Of a stretch of DNA of 12,190 nt, positions 6,617 to 12,190 are shown piece by piece. Origin of the DNA: DASPFV01 sp035620975 (GTDB lineage: Bacteria > Acidobacteriota > Vicinamibacteria > Vicinamibacterales > 2-12-FULL-66-21); contig DASPFV010000114.1 of assembly GCA_035620975.1 (NCBI GenBank), forward strand, positions 1 to 12,190, in the 5' to 3' direction. The translations under genes were made by a program, and so were the position numbers. Position 1 is the stretch's first letter. Each line of letters starts with the position of its first letter. The notes beneath the pieces were generated by a model, which saw nothing but the letters and a program-made list of their open reading frames with translations, did no database searches and was not told the DNA's origin.

Positions 6617-7855
6617 ATGACTTCAGCTTTCCACCGTTTCCGATCCCCGGCCCGGCACTCCACGGTCTCTGTTCTGCTCCTGCTGGCACTCGCTCCGGGG
6701 CTGGCTCCGGTCGCGGCGGCGCAGTCGACGCGCGCCGAGGCCATCGAGCAGCAGCAGGCCGAGAAGGCAACATCCCTCCGTCCGCCCCAGCCGTCGCTCG
6801 TCGAGCAGAAGTTCCTCGAGATCGAGGAGGCGGGGGGATTCGGCGTCCAGCGCGGCTTGTTCGTGACGGTCGGCGGGATCAAGTCCGGCTCCTCCGTGGC
6901 GATGGGGCCCGTCTACGGCCGCACCTTCGCAAGCGGTGCGCTCGCACAGGCCAAGGTCGTTTACTCCGTGCGCAATTTCAAGCTGGCAGAGGCGCTCGTA
7001 CAGTCAGCACCCCTTGCCGGGCGCCGGCTGGTGGTTGGCGGGAGGGTGCGGTGGCAGGATGCGCCCGTCCTCGCCGTCTATCCCTTCGGCACCGCGTCGC
7101 AGAGCATTCGCGCGGACTATGCCGAGACCATGACCGAGTTCAGCACCAGAGCCAGCCTGCGGCCCGTCCGCTTCCTGTTCGTGGAGGGCAGCCTCGGATA
7201 CGAGCGCTTCGAGACGAGACCCTCCGACACGGATCGCCCCTCGGTCGAAGAGGTGTACACGCCGGAGCAGCTGCCAGGCCTCGACGCGGACCCGCACTAT
7301 CTCCACACCACGATTGCGGGCAGCCTCGATACCACCACCGGCCCGGGATACAGCCGTTCGGGGACGGTGCTCGCTGCAAGGTTCCACGATTACCGGCAGC
7401 AGAACGACGGCGCCTTCAGCTTCCAGAGGACCGATGCGATCGCCAGACAGCTGATCCCGATCCTGCACGGGAACTGGGTGATCGATCTCTCGGCGCGCCT
7501 CTCGACGACATCGCCGGCCGCTGGAGACCAGGTGCCTTACTTCCTCATGCCCTCGCTGGGCGGCGGGCGGAACCTGCGGGGTTATTCCAGCTATCGGTTC
7601 CGCGATCGCCACACGCTCGTGGTCACGGCCGAGTACCGGTGGTATGCGCAGGAGTGGGTCGACATGGCCCTTTACTACGACGCGGGGAAGGCCGTGGCCC
7701 GCCGGGCAGATTTGAACCTGCAGAACATGAGGAATAACGTGGGGATCGGCATCCGCTTCCACACGCCGGGGGATACAGCCCTCCGGCTGGAGGTGGCGGC
7801 CGGGAACGAGGGCCTGCACTACGTGATCGGGTGGGGGCCGATCTTCCGCCCATGA
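6617..7855 (+). CDS. Omp85/BamA-TamA-like outer-membrane beta-barrel without POTRA domains (412 aa)
   Basis: The start at 6617 is chosen because it gives a clean signal peptide (HSTVSVLLLLALAPGLAPVAAAQS, cleavage after residue 35). A longer in-frame version from 6530 would put a cysteine-rich, unrelated stretch before it and would begin upstream of the likely transcription start. The mature protein is a run of amphipathic beta strands. Residues 313-323 (SLGGGRNLRGY) contain the Arg-Gly-Tyr motif of the inner loop L6 of the Omp85 superfamily, followed by strands such as HTLVVTAEYRWYAQEWVDMALYYDAG. There is no room for POTRA repeats; only about 50 mostly polar residues precede the first strands. 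Omp85 proteins insert or export other proteins or lipids at the outer membrane; the cargo here is unknown. The chain ends in IFRP rather than the usual terminal Phe. It overlaps the next gene by 4 bases. Confidence 0.85.
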   Translation: MTSAFHRFRSPARHSTVSVLLLLALAPGLAPVAAAQSTRAEAIEQQQAEKATSLRPPQPSLVEQKFLEIEEAGGFGVQRGLFVTVGGIKSGSSVAMGPVYGRTFASGALAQAKVVYSVRNFKLAEALVQSAPLAGRRLVVGGRVRWQDAPVLAVYPFGTASQSIRADYAETMTEFSTRASLRPVRFLFVEGSLGYERFETRPSDTDRPSVEEVYTPEQLPGLDADPHYLHTTIAGSLDTTTGPGYSRSGTVLAARFHDYRQQNDGAFSFQRTDAIARQLIPILHGNWVIDLSARLSTTSPAAGDQVPYFLMPSLGGGRNLRGYSSYRFRDRHTLVVTAEYRWYAQEWVDMALYYDAGKAVARRADLNLQNMRNNVGIGIRFHTPGDTALRLEVAAGNEGLHYVIGWGPIFRP

Positions 7856-9534
7856 GGCGCCGCCGTCTTCAGGAAGCGCTCGCGATCTGTGCCGTGGCGT
7901 TCTGCCTCTGCTCACCCTCCGCGCAGGAACGCACGATTCCGAAGTTCTACGAGGACGATCCGATTGCGCGCGTGCCCGAGACACAGGACGCGTCGAAGGT
8001 CCAGGCCCGCGACATCTCTCTCGCCCTGGACGCGCTGATCAACCTGTTCGGGCGCCCCGGCCAGCAGCGGGTCGGGCGGGCCGAGAGCGTCAACACTGTA
8101 GACGAGGTGCCGGACTCGAGCTGGTTCACGAGCCGGCCAGGGCTGACCCCCGAGGAGGTCGAGCGGGGCGTGAACGATGACCGCGGTCCGGCACCGGGAC
8201 AGTGGTCCGTCTCCCGCAAGGCCGACGGGGTCTCGGCCGGGTTCACGATCACGGACTCGCGCGGCCGCCTCTATTTCGTGAAGTTCGATCCCCCGGGCCA
8301 CCCGGAGCTGGGTACCGGCGCCGAGGCTGTCGTCACGCGACTGTTCCACGCCCTGGGCTACTTCGTGCCACAGGCAAACATCGCAGCGATCCGCCGGGAG
8401 GACCTCGTGGTGGCGAAGGGCGCCACGGTGCGGGAGCTGGGTGGCGGCCGCCGACCGATGCGTCCGTCGGACATCGACGACGTGCTGGCCCGGGCGGAGC
8501 GTCACCCCGACGGCAGCTACCGCGCGATCGTGGCTGAGGGGCTTCCGGGAACCCCGCTCGGCGGGTTCAAGTACGCGGGCACGCGTCCCGACGATCCGAA
8601 CGACATCATCCCCCACGAGAACCGGCGTGAGCTGCGCGGCCTGCGCGTCTTCAGCGCCTGGGTCAACCACACGGACGCCAAGGCGCTGAACTCGCTCGAC
8701 ACGCTGATGACCGGGGCAGGGCAGGCGCGCGTCCGTCATCACTTGATCGATTTCAACGCGACGCTGGGCAGTGCCGGGATCGGGCTGCGCGAGCGGCGCG
8801 ACGGCTACGAGTACCTGGCCGAGGTTCAGCCCACGCTCCGCGCGATTCCGGCGTTCGGCTTCTCGATCCGCCCCTGGATGACGATCGAGTACCCGGACCT
8901 GCGGGGGATCGGTCGGTTCGAAGCCGAGCGCTTCGTGCCTGAAGAGTGGCGGCCCAGGGTCCCGAATCCCGCCTACATCAGGGCCCGGCCGGATGATCTG
9001 TTCTGGGCGGCTCGACGACTGATGCTGCTGTCGGAGGCGGTGATCCGGGCCGCGGTCCGCGCCGGCCGGTACAGCGATCCCACGTCGGAGCAGTTCCTCG
9101 TGGAAGCGCTGCTGCTCCGGCGCGGGAAGATTGCCCGTGCCTACCTCGTGCCGCTCAACCCGGTCGTCGATCCCGTCCTCTCCGACGACGGCCGGCTCTC
9201 GTTCGGGAACGCCGCGGTCGAGCATGCCGGGGCCGCCGCGCCAGCGGGCTACCGGGCGGTGTGGCATCGTTTCGACAACGAGAGCGGAGCGGTGGATCTG
9301 ATCGGCACCACCGAGGGGCCGGCGTCGAGCCTTCCGGCCAGCGGCGGCCTGCCGACGGCACCCGGCCGGTACATCCGCGTCGACATCAGCACCGCGAGCG
9401 GCGCGCATGCTTCCTGGGCCATTCCCGTGCACGCCTACTTCCGGCGTCTGTCGGAGGGCTGGAAGCTGGTCGGCTTCGATCGCATGCCCGACGCGCCGGC
9501 AATGAAGCCCGGTCTCGTGGTCGCAGAACCCTAG
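7852..9534 (+). CDS. Exported atypical-kinase-like protein of unknown function (560 aa)
   Basis: I do not recognise a named family. The ATG overlaps the previous stop as ATGA, so translation is probably coupled; this start gives MRRRRLQEALAICAVAFCLC and a signal peptide cleaved near SPSAQ (residue 24). Residues 118-310 look like a kinase fold of the HipA/CotH/PI4K type: a hairpin GFTITDSRGRLYFVKFD with candidate ATP-binding Lys144, Glu158 in GAEAVVTRLF, a catalytic-loop-like WVNHTDAKALN with Asp275 and Asn280, and a metal-binding-like LIDFNATLG with Asp300. A helical stretch (about 365-400) and a beta-rich C-terminal region (about 425-550) follow, neither recognised. If active, it would phosphorylate a periplasmic or surface target, perhaps with the barrel encoded just upstream; it could also be a pseudokinase or scaffold. 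The fold assignment is my inference from motif spacing. Confidence 0.8.
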   Translation: MRRRRLQEALAICAVAFCLCSPSAQERTIPKFYEDDPIARVPETQDASKVQARDISLALDALINLFGRPGQQRVGRAESVNTVDEVPDSSWFTSRPGLTPEEVERGVNDDRGPAPGQWSVSRKADGVSAGFTITDSRGRLYFVKFDPPGHPELGTGAEAVVTRLFHALGYFVPQANIAAIRREDLVVAKGATVRELGGGRRPMRPSDIDDVLARAERHPDGSYRAIVAEGLPGTPLGGFKYAGTRPDDPNDIIPHENRRELRGLRVFSAWVNHTDAKALNSLDTLMTGAGQARVRHHLIDFNATLGSAGIGLRERRDGYEYLAEVQPTLRAIPAFGFSIRPWMTIEYPDLRGIGRFEAERFVPEEWRPRVPNPAYIRARPDDLFWAARRLMLLSEAVIRAAVRAGRYSDPTSEQFLVEALLLRRGKIARAYLVPLNPVVDPVLSDDGRLSFGNAAVEHAGAAAPAGYRAVWHRFDNESGAVDLIGTTEGPASSLPASGGLPTAPGRYIRVDISTASGAHASWAIPVHAYFRRLSEGWKLVGFDRMPDAPAMKPGLVVAEP

Positions 9535-9628
9535 CAGGACGATGGAAGTGTGACGCGGGAGACGATGCGCAGCCCCTTAATGTGCGTCAAACGTGTTCAG
9601 ACGACCCTCGATTTGGACGTTTGGGCGG

Positions 9629-9644
9629 GTATCTGCGGAGATAC
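9629..9644. repeat. Inverted repeat GTATCT-GCGG-AGATAC
   Basis: Perfect 6-base arms flank a 4-base centre. The right arm overlaps a -10-like TACAAT (9642-9647), so this could be an operator, or a hairpin just upstream of the transcript. There is no T-run, so it is not a terminator. Confidence 0.5.
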
Positions 9645-9647
9645 AAT
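9642..9647 (+). promoter_or_regulatory. Candidate -10 element of the propeller-PHP unit
   Basis: TACAAT matches 5 of 6 positions of the -10 consensus. The nearest -35-like sequence, TTGGGC at 9621-9626, is weak and only 15 bases away, so the promoter call rests mainly on the -10 box and its position about 70 bases before the gene. Confidence 0.3.
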
Positions 9648-9706
9648 CCCTCTTGACCGAAACCGCCAAGCCTGCCCGCGTTGCCTTCCAAGGTTGCCAC
9701 CGGAAC

Positions 9707-9713
9707 GGGAGGA
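9707..9713 (+). promoter_or_regulatory. Ribosome binding site of the propeller gene
   Basis: GGGAGGA lies five bases before the ATG at 9718, counted from the end of GGAGG. It decides the start against the longer in-frame version from 9550. Confidence 0.8.
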
Positions 9714-9717
9714 ATGT

Positions 9718-10947
9718 ATGTCACGTGAACGCCTGATCCGCAACGCACAAAAAATCAGCGTACCCGGCACGGCTGTGCGAGCTGCGTGGTTGCTCGTCGT
9801 CTTCATGGGAGGCTTTGGCCAGGACGCTGCGGCTCAAGCCTGTCCGGGGGTCACCCTGGCAACGGGACTGCGAGTCCCGTTGGGCGTGACGTTGTCGAAT
9901 GAGGGCAACCTGATTGTTTCCGAGAGCGGCACGGCCGCGGTTCACAGCGGACGCATTTCGATCCTGGCGCCCAATGGAACCCGCCGCACGTTGCTCGATG
10001 GACTGCCTTCGGGATTGAACGATGTTGGCGAACCATCAGGTCCGGCCGGGATCATCATGCGTGGACGCACGGCGTACGTCCTGATCGGCGTGGGTGACAG
10101 CGTCCTCGCGGGGCCGATCCCGACGACGCACCTGCCGAACCCGGCAGTCTCCTCACCGGTCTACAGCTCCGTCCTTGCAATCCACTTCAGCGCCAACGTC
10201 GAGAAGAACACAGCGGGTTTTGTCCTGTCGCTGGCCGATCAGGCGGCGCTGGCCGATGGAGAGACCGTCATTCTCTCGAACGGCCGTGGCGATACGATTG
10301 AGATCGAGCTCGTCACGAACTTCCCGAACTACGTTCCGGCTCCCCAGCCCGGGTTCCCCGCGCTCGTGCGAGCCTCCAACCCGTTTTCCGTCGCACTGGC
10401 CGGGAACGACTTGTACGTCACCGATGGCAGCCGGAATCTGGTCTGGGCGGTAGACATTCCGACCGGCGCACACGCGGCGCTTGTGGAATTCCCGCCGGTT
10501 GCGAATCCACTTTTCGGCGTCCCCGGGGTGCCGGGCGGACCCACGGTGGAGGCGGTTCCCACGGGAATCGCGCTTGCGGACCGGCAGCTGCTCGTCGCGC
10601 TCTTTCGCGGCGTTCCGTTTCCGCCCGGTACGTCCACGATCATGCAGGTTGACCCATCGACTGGAGGCCAGGCGGCGTTCATATCGGGCCTGAAGACCGC
10701 AATCGGCGTCATCCAGACGAAGGATCGGGGTGATGTCGGGTACCTGGTGCTTCAGCACTCGTCAGGGCTCGGTCCGTTTTTTGGCGGCCCCGGGGTTGTG
10801 CTGGGATTTGATTCTGCGGGCCCCTCTCCGGCCGTGCTGGCGAACTGCCTTACCCGGCCTTCCTCAATGGTCCTCGACGAGAAGGCCGGGATCCTCTATG
10901 TAGCGGAAATCGGTGGGCGTGTGGTTGCGCTGTCGATCGGATCGTGA
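9718..10947 (+). CDS. ScyD/ScyE-like exported beta-propeller protein (409 aa)
   Basis: The start at 9718 has a strong ribosome site and yields a signal peptide (AVRAAWLLVVFMGGFGQDAAAQ, cleavage near residue 39). The mature chain is a chain of NHL/SMP-30-like blades: GLRVPLGVTLSNEGNLIVSES, GRISILAPNGTRRTLLDGLP, GPAGIIMRGRTAYVLIGVGD, NPFSVALAGNDLYVTDG, PTGIALADRQLLVALFRG and a closing PSSMVLDEKAGILYVAEIGG. This order, with the G-(P/R)-x-G-(V/I) turn before each LYV strand, matches the ScyD/ScyE family, first named from cyanobacterial scytonemin clusters but widespread in other bacteria; no other scytonemin gene is here. It probably binds a ligand or acts as a lactonase-like fold in the periplasm. 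GC of sampled lines is about 63-70%, somewhat below the preceding gene (73-77% in sampled lines). It overlaps the next gene by 4 bases if that uses its GTG. Confidence 0.85.
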   Translation: MSRERLIRNAQKISVPGTAVRAAWLLVVFMGGFGQDAAAQACPGVTLATGLRVPLGVTLSNEGNLIVSESGTAAVHSGRISILAPNGTRRTLLDGLPSGLNDVGEPSGPAGIIMRGRTAYVLIGVGDSVLAGPIPTTHLPNPAVSSPVYSSVLAIHFSANVEKNTAGFVLSLADQAALADGETVILSNGRGDTIEIELVTNFPNYVPAPQPGFPALVRASNPFSVALAGNDLYVTDGSRNLVWAVDIPTGAHAALVEFPPVANPLFGVPGVPGGPTVEAVPTGIALADRQLLVALFRGVPFPPGTSTIMQVDPSTGGQAAFISGLKTAIGVIQTKDRGDVGYLVLQHSSGLGPFFGGPGVVLGFDSAGPSPAVLANCLTRPSSMVLDEKAGILYVAEIGGRVVALSIGS

Positions 10948-10976
10948 ACGGGGGTGAGGTGCCTGGCCTGGGTTCC

Positions 10977-12020
10977 ATGCGACGATCCTCGGCCGGTCTG
11001 CGCCGACTCGGGCTGGCGTCAGCCTGTCTGGCGGTGCTGGTGGGAGTCGCAGCGCGTGGTCAGGAGCCTCCGGCCGGTCAGCCGGCGACGGGGGCGCCGC
11101 GGTGGTTCAAGGGGAACACCCACACCCATACGACCGAGAGCGACGGCGACAGCACACCGGACGTGGTCGCACGGTGGTATCGCGACCACGGCTACGATTT
11201 CCTCGTCCTCTCGGATCACAACCGGCTCACGTCCATCGAGGCGCTTGGCGCGCTGGCCGGCAAAGACGACGAGTTCCTCCTTATCCCGGGCGAGGAAGTC
11301 ACCAGCGGGTTCGAGGGCCGGCCGGTCCATGTGAACGGGCTCGGCATCACGCAGCTGGTCGAGGCCCAGAACGGCGCCTCGGTGCTCGACGTGCTGCAGC
11401 GGAGCGTCGACGCCATCCGCAGCGTCCGCGGCGTGCCGCACATCAACCATCCGAACTTCCGCTGGGCGTTCTCGGCCGACGAGATCCGCCAGGTCCGCAA
11501 CAACCGGCTGCTCGAGATCTACAACGGCCATCCTCAGGTGAACAACCTCGGGGGCGGGGGCGCCGCCGGGATGGAGGAGGTCTGGGATCGCGTCCTCTCG
11601 AGCGGCAGTCTCGTCTACGGCATCGCCGTCGACGATGCGCACAACTTCACGGATCCCGGCAATTCGAACGTGGCGGGACCCGGACGGGGATGGGTAGCCG
11701 TGCGTGCGCCCTCGCTCGACGCCGCGTCGATCCTCGGCGCCCTCGAGGCCGGCCGCTTCTACGCCTCGACAGGCGTCGAGCTGGCCGACTACCAGGCGAG
11801 CCCGTCGAGCGTGACGGTCACGATCAAGACCGATGCCTGGGCGAAATACCGCGTGCAGTTCATCGGGCAGCACGGGCGCCTGCTGCACGAGGCGCTCGAG
11901 AGCCCGGCGATGTACCAGATCCGGGGAGACGAGGGCTACGTGCGCGCGAAGATCCTCGAGAGCAACGGGCGGATGGCCTGGTGTCAGCCGATCCTGGTCG
12001 GCGGCCACTCGAGCCGCTGA
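10977..12020 (+). CDS. Exported PHP-domain metallohydrolase, CehA/McbA-like (347 aa)
   Basis: A PHP-fold metal-dependent hydrolase. With the ATG at 10977, the metal-site residues are H49 and H51 in GNTHTHTTESDGD, D80-H81 in LVLSDHN, E106/E107 in IPGEEVTS, H118, H158 in PHINHPN and D220/H222 in AVDDAHNF, so the full set appears present. The N-terminus (MRRSSAGLRRLGLASACLAVLVGVAARGQ) is a signal peptide, placing it in the periplasm. The C-terminal 80 residues form a small beta domain typical of CehA/McbA relatives. Members of this group cleave phosphoester, carbamate or similar bonds; the substrate is not predictable. Two upstream in-frame starts exist: GTG 10944, which overlaps the previous stop as GTGA and would favour coupling, and GTG 10959, which has a G-rich stretch before it. 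ATG 10977 gives the most normal signal peptide. Either way it is in one operon with the propeller gene. Confidence 0.9.
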   Translation: MRRSSAGLRRLGLASACLAVLVGVAARGQEPPAGQPATGAPRWFKGNTHTHTTESDGDSTPDVVARWYRDHGYDFLVLSDHNRLTSIEALGALAGKDDEFLLIPGEEVTSGFEGRPVHVNGLGITQLVEAQNGASVLDVLQRSVDAIRSVRGVPHINHPNFRWAFSADEIRQVRNNRLLEIYNGHPQVNNLGGGGAAGMEEVWDRVLSSGSLVYGIAVDDAHNFTDPGNSNVAGPGRGWVAVRAPSLDAASILGALEAGRFYASTGVELADYQASPSSVTVTIKTDAWAKYRVQFIGQHGRLLHEALESPAMYQIRGDEGYVRAKILESNGRMAWCQPILVGGHSSR

Positions 12021-12025
12021 ACACC

Positions 12026-12064
12026 GGTTTCCCGGTCCTCTCTTCCCGTTCCCATCCGGGAACC
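12026..12064. terminator. Possible hairpin between convergent genes
   Basis: GGTTTCCCGG (12026-12035) pairs with CCGGGAACC (12056-12064) through nine pairs and one bulged T, with a 20-base loop. It starts five bases after the PHP gene stop, in the 60-base gap before the convergent minus-strand gene. Neither strand has a T-run after it, so it is at best a weak or bidirectional terminator. Confidence 0.35.
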
Positions 12065-12080
12065 GCCGCGCGGATCCTGG

Positions 12081-12190
12081 TCAGCCTCCCGCCTGCCAGG
12101 CGCGAATCGCGTCGAGCGGGTAGAGCAGCATGACGATGTTCAGCGTCAGGTTGTCGCGGATCGCCCACAGCACGCCGAGCTCCATCACGA
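12081..12190 (-). CDS. C-terminal end of a DUF2585 (UPF0314)-like membrane protein (partial)
   Basis: Only the last 35 codons are visible; the gene continues past the right edge. Read on the minus strand, the sequence includes WAIRDNLTLNIVMLLYPLDA (inclusive of the conserved RDNLTLN) and ends IRAWQAGG before a TGA at 12083-12081. The pattern RDNLTLN, then a hydrophobic helix, then P-x-(D/E)-A-I-R-x-W-Q matches my recollection of the C-terminus of DUF2585/UPF0314 integral membrane proteins, whose function is unknown. It is convergent with the PHP hydrolase gene, 60 bases away. The coding call is good because codon phase and the motif agree; the family name rests on a short stretch. Confidence 0.65.
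   Translation of the reverse strand, partial: VMELGVLWAIRDNLTLNIVMLLYPLDAIRAWQAGG

Larger units (their letters stand above)
9535..9717 (+). other. Intergenic leader region of the beta-propeller gene
   Basis: These 183 bases separate the barrel/kinase-like pair from the propeller/PHP pair. They carry a 6-base inverted repeat overlapping a -10-like TACAAT and a strong ribosome site. No terminator for the upstream pair was seen. Confidence 0.55.

Noticed and set aside
7868..7930. Possible lipoprotein signal in the kinase-like protein (cysteines in AFCLCS)
   Set aside because: The residues before either cysteine do not fit a lipobox. A standard signal peptidase I site near SPSAQ is a better fit.
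7912..9432. 506-codon open frame on the minus strand opposite the kinase-like gene
   Set aside because: The plus-strand frame has a signal peptide and conserved-looking motifs. The antisense frame has only R/G/A/P-rich sequence.
9550..9717. Longer N-terminus for the propeller gene (start at 9550)
   Set aside because: The ATG at 9718 has a strong ribosome site and starts directly before a signal peptide. The extension covers the likely promoter.
9718..10947. Scytonemin biosynthesis locus
   Set aside because: Only a ScyD/ScyE-like propeller is present. No other scytonemin pathway gene is in the window, and the propeller family is widespread.
11019..12008. 329-codon open frame on the minus strand opposite the PHP gene
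   Set aside because: The plus strand carries intact PHP metal-binding motifs, so the antisense frame is a shadow.

Overview
The window is GC-rich (samples run about 64-77% GC) and densely coded. It most likely comes from an Acidobacteriota chromosome, probably the Vicinamibacteria side of the phylum. The main reason is the two ABC-type permeases of the 'acidobacterial duplicated orphan permease' (ADOP) type, one of them behind a PadR-family regulator. This assignment is an inference from gene content; there is no rRNA or other taxonomic marker here. No phage, insertion sequence, CRISPR array or tRNA was seen, and no stretch over 300 bases lacks a gene.

Layout. (1) Bases 2-1027 (+) are the C-terminal part of an ADOP permease cut by the left edge. 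(2) Bases 1028-1141 form a short convergent gap with a palindrome and a degenerate heptamer tandem repeat that runs into the end of the next gene. (3) Bases 1142-4340 (-) hold padR and a complete ADOP permease, read from a recognisable sigma-70-type promoter whose start region carries a palindrome that is a good candidate PadR operator. (4) Bases 4394-6505 (-) hold a GT-C membrane glycosyltransferase followed after 39 bases by an exported LolA/RseB-like protein. (5) Bases 6506-6616 are a divergent promoter region with overlapping -10 boxes on the two strands. (6) Bases 6617-9534 (+) hold a signal-peptide-bearing Omp85-like barrel and, overlapping it by 4 bases, an exported protein with residues arranged like those of atypical (HipA/CotH/PI4K-like) kinases. 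(7) Bases 9718-12020 (+) hold an exported ScyD/ScyE-like beta-propeller and an exported PHP-domain metallohydrolase, also overlapping at stop/start. (8) Bases 12081-12190 (-) are the last 35 codons of a DUF2585-like membrane protein cut by the right edge.

How the genes fit together. Most products are predicted to act at or outside the inner membrane: permeases, a polyprenol-sugar-dependent glycosyltransferase, a LolA-like protein, an outer-membrane barrel and three other secreted proteins. PadR plus ADOP is a self-contained drug- or stress-responsive type module. The barrel plus kinase-like pair is the least explained unit and the best candidate for something undescribed: an apparent kinase fold placed outside the cytoplasm and translationally coupled to an outer-membrane barrel.
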